Positions 32,624 to 42,272 of a stretch of 64,000 nucleotides of DNA are shown here, in pieces. The notes beneath the pieces were generated by a model. The model searched no databases and was not told the DNA's origin. It saw only the letters and a program-made list of their open reading frames with translations. The DNA is from CAZMVY01 sp964653435 (GTDB lineage: Bacteria; Planctomycetota; Phycisphaerae; UBA1845; PWPN01). The position numbers were made by a program, and so were the translations under genes. Position 1 is the stretch's first letter; the number at the start of each line of letters is the position of its first letter. The stretch spans positions 1 to 64,000 of the forward strand of contig CAZZFA010000002.1 of NCBI GenBank assembly GCA_964653435.1. The letters are read 5' to 3'.

Positions 32624-34117
32624 ATGACGAAGCTGTTGCACTCGCTGCGGTTCCAGTTGACCCTTGTTACCCTGCTGGTCTTCGGCCTGATCCAGGCGGC
32701 CGGCTTCATGGTCCTCCTGACCCTTCGCGAACGTGACGTGCGGGCCGATTTCGACGAATGGCTGCGGGCGGACGCCTCGCGCATGCTCGAGCAGGTCCTG
32801 CGCCAGCCGATGGAGACCCTCGTCCCCTCGCCGCCGGGGTCCACCCCGCAGATGAGCCCGTTCCACTTCCGCGGGTACTACTTTCAACTTCGCCGGGCCG
32901 ACGGCACGACGCTCGTCAAGTCGGCGAACCTCGAAGGCACGGACCTTCCGTGGGGCGAGGCGGCGCGGCGGGCGGAGGAATCCGACACGCCCGTCCTCGA
33001 GACGATCGCCGGGGACGGATTGAAGTCGGTCTCCGGCGCCGTCGGCGATGTCCGGCTGCTGACCGTCTTCGGCCGGATGCCCTCCGGCGAAGTGCTGTCC
33101 CTTCAGCTCGGCGCGCGGCTGGATCGTGTGAACCAGGCGGTGGCCAGTCTGCGCCGGCGCCTCCTGGCGGTGTTTCCCCTGAGCCTTGTCGTGGTCGCGA
33201 TCGGTTCGTGGTTCATGGCCGGCCGTGCGCTCCGCCCGATCGACGACATCACCGACGCCGTCCGCCGGCTCACGGTGGATCGCCTCGGCCAGGGCCTCGG
33301 CCTGCCCGTGCCGAAGGGCGACCTCGCGCAGATGGTTGTCAGCCTCAACGAGATGCTGGATCGCATCGAGAAAGGCTTCCGTTCGCAGGAGCGCTTCGTG
33401 GCCGAGGTCTCGCATGAACTGAGGACCCCGATCTCGGTCCTGCTTGGCGAGGCCCAGTTGCTTGGCCGGGCGGCGCGAACCGTCGAGGAGTACGATCGCT
33501 TCGTGGCCAGCGTCGAAGTCGAAATGCGCCGTCTCGGTCAGACGGTCGAGAGCCTGTTGCTCCTGGCGCGGGCGAACGCGGGGTTCCCGATCGCCCTGCC
33601 GGGCGGGGTGTCGTTGAACGACGTCGTCGCCGAAGCCGTCCGCCGGTGCAGCGCGGTGGCCGCGCACTGGGAAATCGATCTTGTGCCCAGGCTGCTGCTG
33701 CCCTCGGCCGACGAACCCGAGCCGATGGTTCGCGGGGACGAGGAACTGCTCTGCGCCATGCTGACCAACCTGATTCTCAACGCGATCCGCCATTCCCCGG
33801 TCGGGCAGCCCGTCACGATCGAACTGACCGCGGAGGGGGACCGATCGCATATCACGGTACGCGACGCCGGCCCCGGGGTTCCCCCAGAGTCCGTCGGGAA
33901 ACTGTTTCAGCCGTTCACGTCCTTGCGGCAGGAGGCGGACCCGGCCCCCGGAACCGGTCTGGGTCTGGCGATCGTCAAGAGCATCGCCGAACTCCACGGG
34001 GGCTCCGTGGCGGTTCGCAATGTGCCGGCGGGCGGGTGTGAATTTGCGGTCACTTTACCGACGATGCCGGCTGGTCCGGCCTCGCCCGAGCGATCGTCCG
34101 GCCTCGCAGGCGGATGA
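32624..34117 (+). CDS. Sensor histidine kinase partner of the OmpR-family regulator
   Basis: A 497-residue membrane kinase. Transmembrane segments at about 12-33 and 181-200 flank a periplasmic sensor of about 145 residues with no recognised fold. HAMP follows (about 200-252), then HisKA with the phosphoacceptor His264 in VSHELRTP, and HATPase with NLILNAIRHSP, DAGPGVP and GTGLGLAIVK. ATG at 32624 is the start nearest the regulator stop. Structurally it is a CusS-like kinase, but the sensor has no visible metal-binding motif, so the signal is unknown. Confidence 0.92.
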   Translation: MTKLLHSLRFQLTLVTLLVFGLIQAAGFMVLLTLRERDVRADFDEWLRADASRMLEQVLRQPMETLVPSPPGSTPQMSPFHFRGYYFQLRRADGTTLVKSANLEGTDLPWGEAARRAEESDTPVLETIAGDGLKSVSGAVGDVRLLTVFGRMPSGEVLSLQLGARLDRVNQAVASLRRRLLAVFPLSLVVVAIGSWFMAGRALRPIDDITDAVRRLTVDRLGQGLGLPVPKGDLAQMVVSLNEMLDRIEKGFRSQERFVAEVSHELRTPISVLLGEAQLLGRAARTVEEYDRFVASVEVEMRRLGQTVESLLLLARANAGFPIALPGGVSLNDVVAEAVRRCSAVAAHWEIDLVPRLLLPSADEPEPMVRGDEELLCAMLTNLILNAIRHSPVGQPVTIELTAEGDRSHITVRDAGPGVPPESVGKLFQPFTSLRQEADPAPGTGLGLAIVKSIAELHGGSVAVRNVPAGGCEFAVTLPTMPAGPASPERSSGLAGG

Positions 34118-34221
34118 AAGAAGAATCATCCGCGTTTCACCGACGTTTCATGCCGACCCCGTACAATGTATTCCAGTGAGGGAGAGACGGCATATGACCG
34201 GCACGGCGGAGGAGGCGACGG

Positions 34222-34641
34222 ATGGCAGTTGAGGCGGGGGTCGTGCTTCGACTCAGGCATGTTCGGTTGCGGGTCCGCGATCTGGACCGCAGTGTGGCGT
34301 TTTATCGGGACCTGTTCGGGTTTCGTCCGGAGCCTTACAGAGGTTCGAGCGGCCGATTCTGCGAGCAGATTGTTACGGCGCCGCACGGCGAGGCATTCGG
34401 CCTCGTTCTTGTGCAGGGGCCGGGCAGTGATATTGCCGGCCCGCTTGAGCAGATCTCGTTTGAGGCGGCTACGGTGGGCGATGCGGCCGAACTGTACCGA
34501 AAAGCCCGGGCGTCAGGGGCACAGGCCATTCAGCCGCGCTTATGTAATGGCTCCTGGCGGACGTTGATCTTCGATCCGGACGGGCATAAACTGGAGATTA
34601 CGGTGAAAGAAACGACGTCCACACGCGATATTATCTTGTGA
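34222..34641 (+). CDS. VOC-family (glyoxalase/dioxygenase fold) protein
   Basis: A 139-residue protein with the two beta-alpha-beta-beta-beta modules of the vicinal oxygen chelate fold: LRHVRLRVRDLDRSVAFYRDL at the start and FDPDGHKLEITV at the end. Potential metal ligands are His in RHVRLRV and Glu in KLEITV, as in glyoxalase I and related enzymes. ATG at 34222 has GGAGG upstream. It is downstream of the histidine kinase by 104 bases and may or may not share its transcript. Substrate unknown. Confidence 0.82.
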   Translation: MAVEAGVVLRLRHVRLRVRDLDRSVAFYRDLFGFRPEPYRGSSGRFCEQIVTAPHGEAFGLVLVQGPGSDIAGPLEQISFEAATVGDAAELYRKARASGAQAIQPRLCNGSWRTLIFDPDGHKLEITVKETTSTRDIIL

Positions 34642-34803
34642 GGGCGTTCTTTTGAATGTGCCGCAGTCGATGGGGAAGATCGCTCGGCGCGTGAACACGG
34701 CTTTTGGAGGGGGGGAACTGCAAGTGCTCGCGGACGAACGTCCGAAGGACCGACAGGTTTGGCGGATAAGGGTACGGAAGGTCGCAATTCGAGGAGGATT
34801 GTC

Positions 34804-36507
34804 GTGGCCTATCGGGCGTCCCTGTGGTGTATTCTGGGTCTGACCGCCGTGGTCGGCTCGGTACTCGCGACGGGCCTCCAGGCTAACGCGGAACCTTCAT
34901 CTCCGGCGATCGTGACGGTTATCGGCGGCGGGCCCGACGAGCATCCGGTCGCTACGAATTGCGTCATTACTGCGGATACGACGAACTTCAAGCTCAATGG
35001 CCGAGGCTGGAAATGCACGACGAACGGGGACACGATTGCCAGTCCCGCGCGTCTTCGGTTAAGTCCGCCGGGGCCGGCAAGACCGTTTGTGCTTGGGCCT
35101 GCCTCGGCGATCGGCGCTTGGTTCTATGTGCCGGAACCAGCCAAGGTCTACCAGGTGAGCGTCCAGATTTACCCGGATGCAGCCTGTTCCTCGACGGCCC
35201 GGTGGTCAAGGGGGAGCACCAGCTTTACGGCTGGCTGGAACTATCTCCGATGGCACTCCACGTTCGGCACGATCACCGCCGACTGGGGAAGTATCTATCA
35301 GATTGACGTGCTCATTCAGACCAGGGAGGCCACGAGCGTTACGGTCGGCCAAGTTTGGGGCGAAGTATGGCCCAAAGCCCAACTACTCTTCGTCGCCGAC
35401 GGTTGCTACCAGAGTTTCGTGGATAATATCTATCCGGATCTTCGTGTCCGGCGCATCCCGGTGACTTGGGCGACGAATCCGGGCCTCATGGGCACCAATG
35501 GCAGGACCACCTGGGACGTGCTTGCGACGCTCGGCCGCGAGAACGGCAACGAGGTCTCGTTCCACAGTTGGATGAGCACGCCCACGTCGACCATGACGGC
35601 CGACCAGATCCGCGCCGATACGTTGAGTTGCCTTCGGGCCCTGACGGGCCACGGCTTTCCGATTGCGGGGATGTGGCGCGCCGCATGGCCGCAAAACAAC
35701 GCTCCCTGCGCCTATGCCGTCCGAGATCTTCTGCCGGCGTACGCCACCCCGGTCGGAAACGCCGGGGTCGCTTGCTGGCCCCCGCTCGACCGTTGGAACA
35801 TCTACCGGCTGGGACTTCATGGGCGTACCGACGCGGAGTACGACAGCACCTTTCTGGCGATGCAGAGGACGCATGGTGTCCTGGTCGGCTATACCCACGG
35901 ATGTTCACCGCTGGGCGGGAACGACATGACGCCGGCCGAATGGCAATACCTCCGCGGCAAGATCGACGAGGGGATGGCGGGCGGTTGGCTCGAGGCTACC
36001 ACGTACAGCGGCCTCGTCGCGCGGGGCGGGCTCAATCCGCCGCTCGCCGCCGGCCCGGCCGACACTGATGGCGACGGAGTCCCCGATGCGACGGACAACT
36101 GCCCCAGCAGGTGGAACCCGGACCAGGCGGACGCCGACGGCGACGGCGTCGGCGATGTATGTGACAATTGCCCAGGCAAGTTCAACCCGGATCAGGCCGA
36201 CAGCGACGGAGATTGGGTCGGCGATGCGTGCGACCAGTGCCCGGACACGCCGCCAGGCGTTCTCGTGGACCCGAGCGGATGCGCCCGCAGTACGCAGACG
36301 ATCCGCGAGGATCTGGATGGCGACAGCGATGTGGACGTGCAGGACTTCCAGATGTTCCAGGCGTGTTTCAACGGGCCGAACCGCCCTCCCTTCGGACCGG
36401 GCTGCAATCGGGCCGACTTCGACGGCGATTCCGACGTCGATCTGGGCGATTTCGGCCTGTTCCAGGACTGTTTCAACGGGCCGAATCGGCCGCCGAAATG
36501 CGGATAG
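34804..36507 (+). CDS. Secreted polysaccharide-deacetylase-like protein with thrombospondin-3 repeats and GPNRPP tail
   Basis: A 567-residue exported protein. A signal peptide (about 1-30) is followed by a jelly-roll-like region (about 35-190), then a NodB-like deacetylase region (about 195-400: LLFVADGCYQSF, NEVSFHSWMS, GVLVGYTHGCSP suggest the Asp, His and His positions, but the usual T-F-D-D-G is absent). Calcium-binding thrombospondin type 3 repeats with NCPS/NCPG-type loops span about 420-485, and the tail has two D-x-D-x-D repeats each ending CFNGPNRPP. The start is GTG at 34804 with GAGGAGG upstream. Its tail matches the hydrolase at 6.5-9.0 kb. Confidence 0.75.
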   Translation: MAYRASLWCILGLTAVVGSVLATGLQANAEPSSPAIVTVIGGGPDEHPVATNCVITADTTNFKLNGRGWKCTTNGDTIASPARLRLSPPGPARPFVLGPASAIGAWFYVPEPAKVYQVSVQIYPDAACSSTARWSRGSTSFTAGWNYLRWHSTFGTITADWGSIYQIDVLIQTREATSVTVGQVWGEVWPKAQLLFVADGCYQSFVDNIYPDLRVRRIPVTWATNPGLMGTNGRTTWDVLATLGRENGNEVSFHSWMSTPTSTMTADQIRADTLSCLRALTGHGFPIAGMWRAAWPQNNAPCAYAVRDLLPAYATPVGNAGVACWPPLDRWNIYRLGLHGRTDAEYDSTFLAMQRTHGVLVGYTHGCSPLGGNDMTPAEWQYLRGKIDEGMAGGWLEATTYSGLVARGGLNPPLAAGPADTDGDGVPDATDNCPSRWNPDQADADGDGVGDVCDNCPGKFNPDQADSDGDWVGDACDQCPDTPPGVLVDPSGCARSTQTIREDLDGDSDVDVQDFQMFQACFNGPNRPPFGPGCNRADFDGDSDVDLGDFGLFQDCFNGPNRPPKCG

Positions 36508-36578
36508 ATTGCCCGTCGCGTTCCGGGCGTCTCGACGTTCGCGTTCATCGCGAGCCTCCGCGACCCGGCATGACGAGA

Positions 36579-36601
36579 TGTGCGGCGCGCCGTGCCGCAC
36601 A
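36579..36601. terminator. Possible hairpin terminator between convergent genes
   Basis: TGTGCGGC and GCCGCACA form a perfect 8-base stem with a seven-base loop between the stop codons of the secreted protein (36507) and the flippase (36602). There is no T-run on either strand, so it could be a rho-independent terminator of weak type or only a chance palindrome. Confidence 0.3.
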
Positions 36602-37966
36602 CTATCCAAGTCCGCCTGTGCTTTCCTCCCCGGCGACCGCGCCCGAAGACGGGCGCCGGCGCAACAGCACCGCTGCGAGAACCAGCACGAGCGCGATCGC
36701 GTAGACGGCGTTTCCGATCACGACCGCCCAGGCGGCACCGGGGCCGCGGAACGAGGGGATCAGGGCCAGCGCGGGGATCAACTGCCCGGCCATCGCCGTG
36801 GCGTTGATGATCGGGTTGACCTGCACCGGCGCGAACTTGATGACGAACGGCCGAACCAGAAACATCAGGACGCCGAACGGCATCGCCCACACGAGAATAT
36901 CGAGCAGCCGCGCTGCGCTGGGGCCGAACCCCGGGAAGACGATCTTCAGCAGGAGCGGCCCCGCCACCTTCAGGACGATCGGCAGCCCGACGACGGCCGC
37001 GATCGTGACGAGAACGCAGTTTGCCTTCGCGGCCCGCGAGAGCGACGCGGTCGAAGTGTAACGGGCCAGCATGTTCAGCAGGAGCACGCTTCCCGATGAA
37101 ACAGGCGCCAGCAACAGGTACAGGACGGTCGTAGCGCCGTAAAGGTCGGAGACGTCCGCGAAGGAGTAGCGGCTCAGGATGAGCCGGTTGAGATACTGGC
37201 CGGAGAACAGGAGGATGCTGGCCAGGGTGATGTGGAGCCAGACGGCCTTCAGGACGCGCGCCATATCGCGGTCGTACGACTCGCGGAACCACTCCCGCCG
37301 GTGACGGCGAAGCACGGCGTACGCGACGAGGTTTCCGGCGGCGTAGCCGCAGGCCAGCCCCACGGCCCCGCCGAGCAGGCGGCCGGCGGAGCCCTCGATC
37401 CCCGCGACCCGCGGATGGCCCCATGTGGAGGTGATGGCGATGCCGACCAGGGTGCCTGTGATTCCCAGCGCCGACGCGCAGGCCGCCTGAAGGCCGCACC
37501 ACGCCGTGCTCTCGCGAAAGTGCCGCCGGACACGCAGCTCCGTCAACGTCAGCGAGAGCTGGTTCTCGCCGTACAACGACAGCAGCAGCGGCGCCAGACA
37601 CGCCAGCAACGCCCCCGATCGCAGGTGCAGGACGGCCGCTGCCGCCACGCCGGCAAGCCCGATCGCGATCAGGACGCACATCGCCCGGTGGCACATGCGG
37701 ATCGCGGTGAAGCAGAATCGGCCGCGCCGTTCGTCCGGGTATTCGGCCATGTGCCGGACCATCGCCGTGGCCAGACCGATCGACGGCGTCGTCCCGAGCA
37801 TCGCCGCCGCGCTGAGCGCCGTGACGAACAGACCGAACGGCTCTTTGCCGATCAGATAGGCGCCGATCGGAAACAGGAACAGACGCGTGGCGCCGATGGT
37901 AAGGGCCTGCTCGGCGGCGGCCCAGAACATGTATCCGCTGTAACGCCGGATCGTCGCGATCTGCAT
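36602..37966 (-). CDS. Oligosaccharide flippase (Wzx/MOP superfamily)
   Basis: A 454-residue protein with about twelve to fourteen transmembrane helices, the size and layout of Wzx flippases that move lipid-linked sugar units to the outer side of the inner membrane. The N-terminus (SGYMFWAAAEQALTIGATRLFLFPIGAYLIG) and repeated charged loops fit the MOP family. ATG at 37966 is chosen because the first helix follows directly; an upstream ATG at 38020 would add 18 basic residues. It lies downstream of the aminotransferase, acetyltransferase and dehydrogenase genes on the same strand. Confidence 0.82.
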   Translation of the reverse strand: MQIATIRRYSGYMFWAAAEQALTIGATRLFLFPIGAYLIGKEPFGLFVTALSAAAMLGTTPSIGLATAMVRHMAEYPDERRGRFCFTAIRMCHRAMCVLIAIGLAGVAAAAVLHLRSGALLACLAPLLLSLYGENQLSLTLTELRVRRHFRESTAWCGLQAACASALGITGTLVGIAITSTWGHPRVAGIEGSAGRLLGGAVGLACGYAAGNLVAYAVLRRHRREWFRESYDRDMARVLKAVWLHITLASILLFSGQYLNRLILSRYSFADVSDLYGATTVLYLLLAPVSSGSVLLLNMLARYTSTASLSRAAKANCVLVTIAAVVGLPIVLKVAGPLLLKIVFPGFGPSAARLLDILVWAMPFGVLMFLVRPFVIKFAPVQVNPIINATAMAGQLIPALALIPSFRGPGAAWAVVIGNAVYAIALVLVLAAVLLRRRPSSGAVAGEESTGGLG

Positions 37967-38074
37967 TCTACGTCCGTTCGCGCGGCGCGTGTCCTGGCGG
38001 AGACGCCGTACCGGCCGCATCGCCGGCGCGCACGCCCCCTGCGACCGCTGTCGAGCCCTTCGAACGCCGTCGGG

Positions 38075-39172
38075 TCAGTTGAACTCCCGGATGCACTGGG
38101 CGACGTATTGCTGCTGCTCGCCGGTCAGCTCGGGGTAGATCGGCAGGGCCAGTACCTCCCTGGCCGCCGCTTCCGCCACGGGGCATTGGCCTTCGCGGCC
38201 GCCGAGATTCGCGAAGCATTCCTGAATGTGCAGCGGCAAGGGGTAGTAGATCTCCGTGCCGACCTGACGCTCCTCCAGGTGCTTTCGCAAAGCGTCCCGC
38301 TTCTTGCTCCGGATGACGTACTGGTTGAAGATCATCTCGTTGTACGGCCGGACGACGGGCCGCGTGACCGCGGCGCCGTCCAGGAGCCTGTCATACGTGG
38401 CCGCGTTGCGTCGCCGGGCGGCGCTCCAGTCGTTCAGGTGCTTGAGTTTCACCCGCAGAATGGCGGCCTGCAGGGCGTCGAGCCGGAAATTGCCGCCCAC
38501 GATCTTGTGGTAGTACTTCGGCTTCGACCCGTGAGTTCGCAGCAGGGCGCAGCGCTCGCCGAGGGCCGCGTCGTTTGTCGTGATCATCCCGCCGTCGCCG
38601 AAGGCGCCGAGGTTCTTGCTCGGGAAGAACGAGAAGCAGCCGATGTGGCCGATGCTGCCGGCCGGACGGCCGCGATACTTTGCGCTGAGCGCCTGGGCGG
38701 CGTCCTCGATCACGTAGATGTTCCGGCCTTTGACCAGGTCCATGATCGGGTCCATCTCCGCGCACTGGCCGAACAGGTGGACCGGAATGATCGCCTTGGT
38801 CTTCGGCGTGATCAGGCTGCCGAGCTTCGCCGGGTCGATGTTGTAGGTGTCCGGCTCGATGTCCGCGAAGACCGGCCTGGCCCCGAGGCGGCTGACGCAG
38901 CCGGCCGTGGCGAAGAAGGTGAACGTCGGCACGATCACCTCGTCGCCGGGCCCCACGCCGCAGGCCATCAGGGCGCACAGGATGGCATCCGTTCCGCTGC
39001 TGACGCCGACGGCGTGCGAACACTGCGTGAACGCGGCCACTTCGCTCTCGAGCCCGGTCACCTCCGGGCCCATGATGAAGTGCTGCGATTCGAGCACGCG
39101 GTCGATCGCCGCGCGGATGTCCTTCTCGATCGTCCGGAACTGCGCCTTAAGGTCCAGCAAGGGGACTTTCAT
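38075..39172 (-). CDS. wbpE: PLP-dependent sugar aminotransferase (DegT/DnrJ family, WbpE-like)
   Basis: A 365-residue type of enzyme that transaminates a keto nucleotide sugar using glutamate. MKVPLLDLKAQF is the family N-terminus, VSSGTDAI binds PLP phosphate, IEDAAQ contributes the Asp that contacts PLP nitrogen, and Lys186 in FFPSKNLGAFGDGG forms the internal aldimine. WbpE makes the 3-amino group of UDP-2-acetamido-3-amino-2,3-dideoxy-glucuronate; the assignment rests on the adjacent WbpD- and WbpB-like genes. Overlaps the acetyltransferase stop by ATGA. Confidence 0.88.
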   Translation of the reverse strand: MKVPLLDLKAQFRTIEKDIRAAIDRVLESQHFIMGPEVTGLESEVAAFTQCSHAVGVSSGTDAILCALMACGVGPGDEVIVPTFTFFATAGCVSRLGARPVFADIEPDTYNIDPAKLGSLITPKTKAIIPVHLFGQCAEMDPIMDLVKGRNIYVIEDAAQALSAKYRGRPAGSIGHIGCFSFFPSKNLGAFGDGGMITTNDAALGERCALLRTHGSKPKYYHKIVGGNFRLDALQAAILRVKLKHLNDWSAARRRNAATYDRLLDGAAVTRPVVRPYNEMIFNQYVIRSKKRDALRKHLEERQVGTEIYYPLPLHIQECFANLGGREGQCPVAEAAAREVLALPIYPELTGEQQQYVAQCIREFN

Positions 39173-39753
39173 GGTTCCACCAGTTCAATGCGGTCCTTCG
39201 CGACGCGGCGGTATCGCTGGCCGGTGGCCGGACAGACGGCCTCGTCGCCGGTACCAAAGTTCAGTCGTTCACCGTGTTGACTCATCCAGCCCGCGATCCG
39301 CGCGGGCACGCCGACGACCATTGCGTACGGCGGGATGTCGCCCTTGACCACCGCGCCGGCGCCGACGAAGGCGTACTCGCCGAGCGTGCTGCCGCAGATA
39401 ATCGTGGCGTTCGCGCCGATCGTCGCCCCGCGTCGGACGCGCGTGGTCATGTACTCTTCCTTCCGGGAGACGGCACTCCGCGGGTTCATCACGTTCGTGA
39501 AGACCATGCTCGGCCCGCAGAAGACGTCGTCCTCGATCTCGACACAGTCGTAGATCGAGACATTGTTCTGCACTTTCACGTTGTTGCCGAGGCGGGCCCG
39601 GCTCGCCACGAAGACGTTCTGGCCGAGCGAACAGCGCTCGCCGATCACCGCGCCCTTCATCACGTGGCAGAAGTGCCAGATTCTGGTTCCGGCGCCGATC
39701 ACGGCGCCTTCGTCCACGATCGCGGTAGGGTGAACATACACCGAGTCGTTCAT
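39169..39753 (-). CDS. wbpD: Left-handed beta-helix sugar N-acetyltransferase (WbpD-like)
   Basis: A 194-residue hexapeptide-repeat acyltransferase (VHPTAIVDEGAVIGAGTRIW, IGERCSLGQNVFV, GEYAFVGAGAVVKGDI). The length and the FTNVMNPRS loop match WbpD/WlbB-type UDP-2-acetamido-3-amino-glucuronate N-acetyltransferases. ATG at 39753 has AAAGGTG five bases upstream. It overlaps both neighbours by four bases, so the three genes WbpB-like, WbpD-like and WbpE-like are translationally coupled. Product: UDP-2,3-diacetamido-2,3-dideoxy-D-glucuronate if the neighbours act as proposed. Confidence 0.87.
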   Translation of the reverse strand: MNDSVYVHPTAIVDEGAVIGAGTRIWHFCHVMKGAVIGERCSLGQNVFVASRARLGNNVKVQNNVSIYDCVEIEDDVFCGPSMVFTNVMNPRSAVSRKEEYMTTRVRRGATIGANATIICGSTLGEYAFVGAGAVVKGDIPPYAMVVGVPARIAGWMSQHGERLNFGTGDEAVCPATGQRYRRVAKDRIELVEP

Positions 39754-40775
39754 GTTGCACCTTTCTGGATCTCGACGGGCTTTCCGCCGAGCCGAATGGA
39801 TTCGCCGCCGGCCTCCAGCACGCGCACCACCCGCACGCCGTCCGCCCCGTCCGTGCGGATCGGCTTGTCGTCGAGGACGCAATCGACGAAGTGCTGCGCC
39901 TCGATCTGCAGCGGCTCGTTCGCCGGAACGCGCGGGATCAGGATATCGCCCGAGCGGATCGCGATCGACCGGGCGTAGTTCTCGTAACCCTCCTTCACGT
40001 CGGCGCCCTTGTCGTAAATGCGGATCTTCTCGGAGGCGTCCATGTCGTCGAACGTTACCATCCGCTGCGTGCCCACGACGGTCATCTTGCGGATCTTGTG
40101 CGGATCGAGCCAGCTCACGTGGATGTGCGCGATCTTGCCGTCGGCGAAGCGGAGCATCGCAAAGACGACGTCCTCGACGCCTTTCTGGAGATAGCACTGG
40201 CCGAATGCGCTGACGGCGACCGGCTGGGCGTCGAACAGGTGGCAGATCACCGACACGTCGTGCGGGGCCAGCGACCACCATGCGTTCTCGTCCTGCCGCA
40301 CGACTCCGAGGTTCACACGCTGCGTGTACATGTAGTACACGCCGCCCAGCTCTCCGCGGACGATCATCTCGCGGAGCTTCTCGACGCACGTGTGGTAGAG
40401 AAGCAGGTGGCCGACCATCAGCTTGCGGCTGTTCTTCTCCGCCAGCGCGACCAGGGCCTCCGCGTCGCGCGTGGACAGGCACAGCGGCTTCTCCACGTAC
40501 ACGTGCTTGCCGGCCGTGAGCGCCCTGGCGGCCAGCTCGTAGTGCGTGGTCGCCTTCGTGGCGATAACCACGGCGTCGACGTCCCCGCCCAGCACCTGGT
40601 CGAAATCGATCGTCGCCCGGGCGTTCGGTACCGTGGCCGCCTGCTTCGCGAGCGTCTTCTCGTCGACGTCGCAGATCCAGGACACCGTGCAACGCCGGGC
40701 GTGAGCGAAGTTCCGCAGCAGGTTGCGTCCCCAGTTGCCCACACCTACGACCGCCGTCCGCAAACAGTCCGCCAT
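39750..40775 (-). CDS. wbpB: NAD-dependent sugar dehydrogenase (Gfo/Idh/MocA family, WbpB-like)
   Basis: A 341-residue oxidoreductase. TAVVGVGNWGRNLLRNF is the NAD-binding motif, VYVEKPLCLS carries the conserved Glu-Lys-Pro, and APHDVSVICHLFD contains the catalytic His region. In the WbpB-WbpE-WbpD route it oxidises carbon 3 of UDP-GlcNAcA to the keto sugar that WbpE then aminates. It starts the coupled three-gene set. The wbpA (UDP-GlcNAc 6-dehydrogenase) and wbpI (2-epimerase) genes of the full route are not in this window. Confidence 0.87.
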   Translation of the reverse strand: MADCLRTAVVGVGNWGRNLLRNFAHARRCTVSWICDVDEKTLAKQAATVPNARATIDFDQVLGGDVDAVVIATKATTHYELAARALTAGKHVYVEKPLCLSTRDAEALVALAEKNSRKLMVGHLLLYHTCVEKLREMIVRGELGGVYYMYTQRVNLGVVRQDENAWWSLAPHDVSVICHLFDAQPVAVSAFGQCYLQKGVEDVVFAMLRFADGKIAHIHVSWLDPHKIRKMTVVGTQRMVTFDDMDASEKIRIYDKGADVKEGYENYARSIAIRSGDILIPRVPANEPLQIEAQHFVDCVLDDKPIRTDGADGVRVVRVLEAGGESIRLGGKPVEIQKGAT

Positions 40776-41127
40776 GAGTTGCTTACTCCGTCGTTACCCG
40801 GCTGCTGTCCCCCCGGGGGAAAACACTTTGGTCCGGCATTCTACGGCCGTTGTCCCCGCGTGTACAACCCGCTCCTCCGGCCGGGCATCGCGATATTTCC
40901 GGGCGTTCGCCCGCCTCTCCCGTGCATGGGCCGCTACGGGTGCGTCCCCGGGGCCCGCATCCGTACAGTGCGTACGTCCCGCGCACAGCCTGTTGCCGGG
41001 ACGCGGCGCGGCCGGCCCCGTCTCGCCGGCGGCCATCGGTACATCGGTAACCTGTACGCACGGATTAAGGTTGCCGACCTGCTCACTCGCTGTTTACGTC
41101 GATCGGCGGCGGCGGGTTCGCCGTTGC
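40776..41127. other. 352-base gap between wbpB-like gene and gmd
   Basis: No gene is supported. The frames here are arginine/proline-rich and change from one strand to the other without any conserved motif. Since both flanking genes are on the minus strand, this stretch probably carries a promoter for the wbpB-like gene and a terminator for gmd, but neither shows a clear signal. Confidence 0.5.
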
Positions 41128-42141
<1,014 letters not shown>

Positions 42142-42272
42142 GATTCCACCTGTGTTTACGAAAGATGCCCTCGCGGCACGGCAGTCGATAATCGCATCAT
42201 GGTAACGCCCTCGGGCGCGAACGTGTAGGGCCGGCGGCGGCGGGCTTTACAGCGCGGACCGCCCGGCGGACA

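Noticed and set aside
39169..40692. 507-codon frame through the wbpD- and wbpB-like region
   Set aside because: Only its last 194 codons match the acetyltransferase; the upstream part is a wrong-frame reading of the wbpB-like gene.
42160..42240. Promoter with GATAAT near 42201 for the WecA-like gene
   Set aside because: No -35 hexamer fits at 16-19 bases in either direction, so the match is too weak to annotate.
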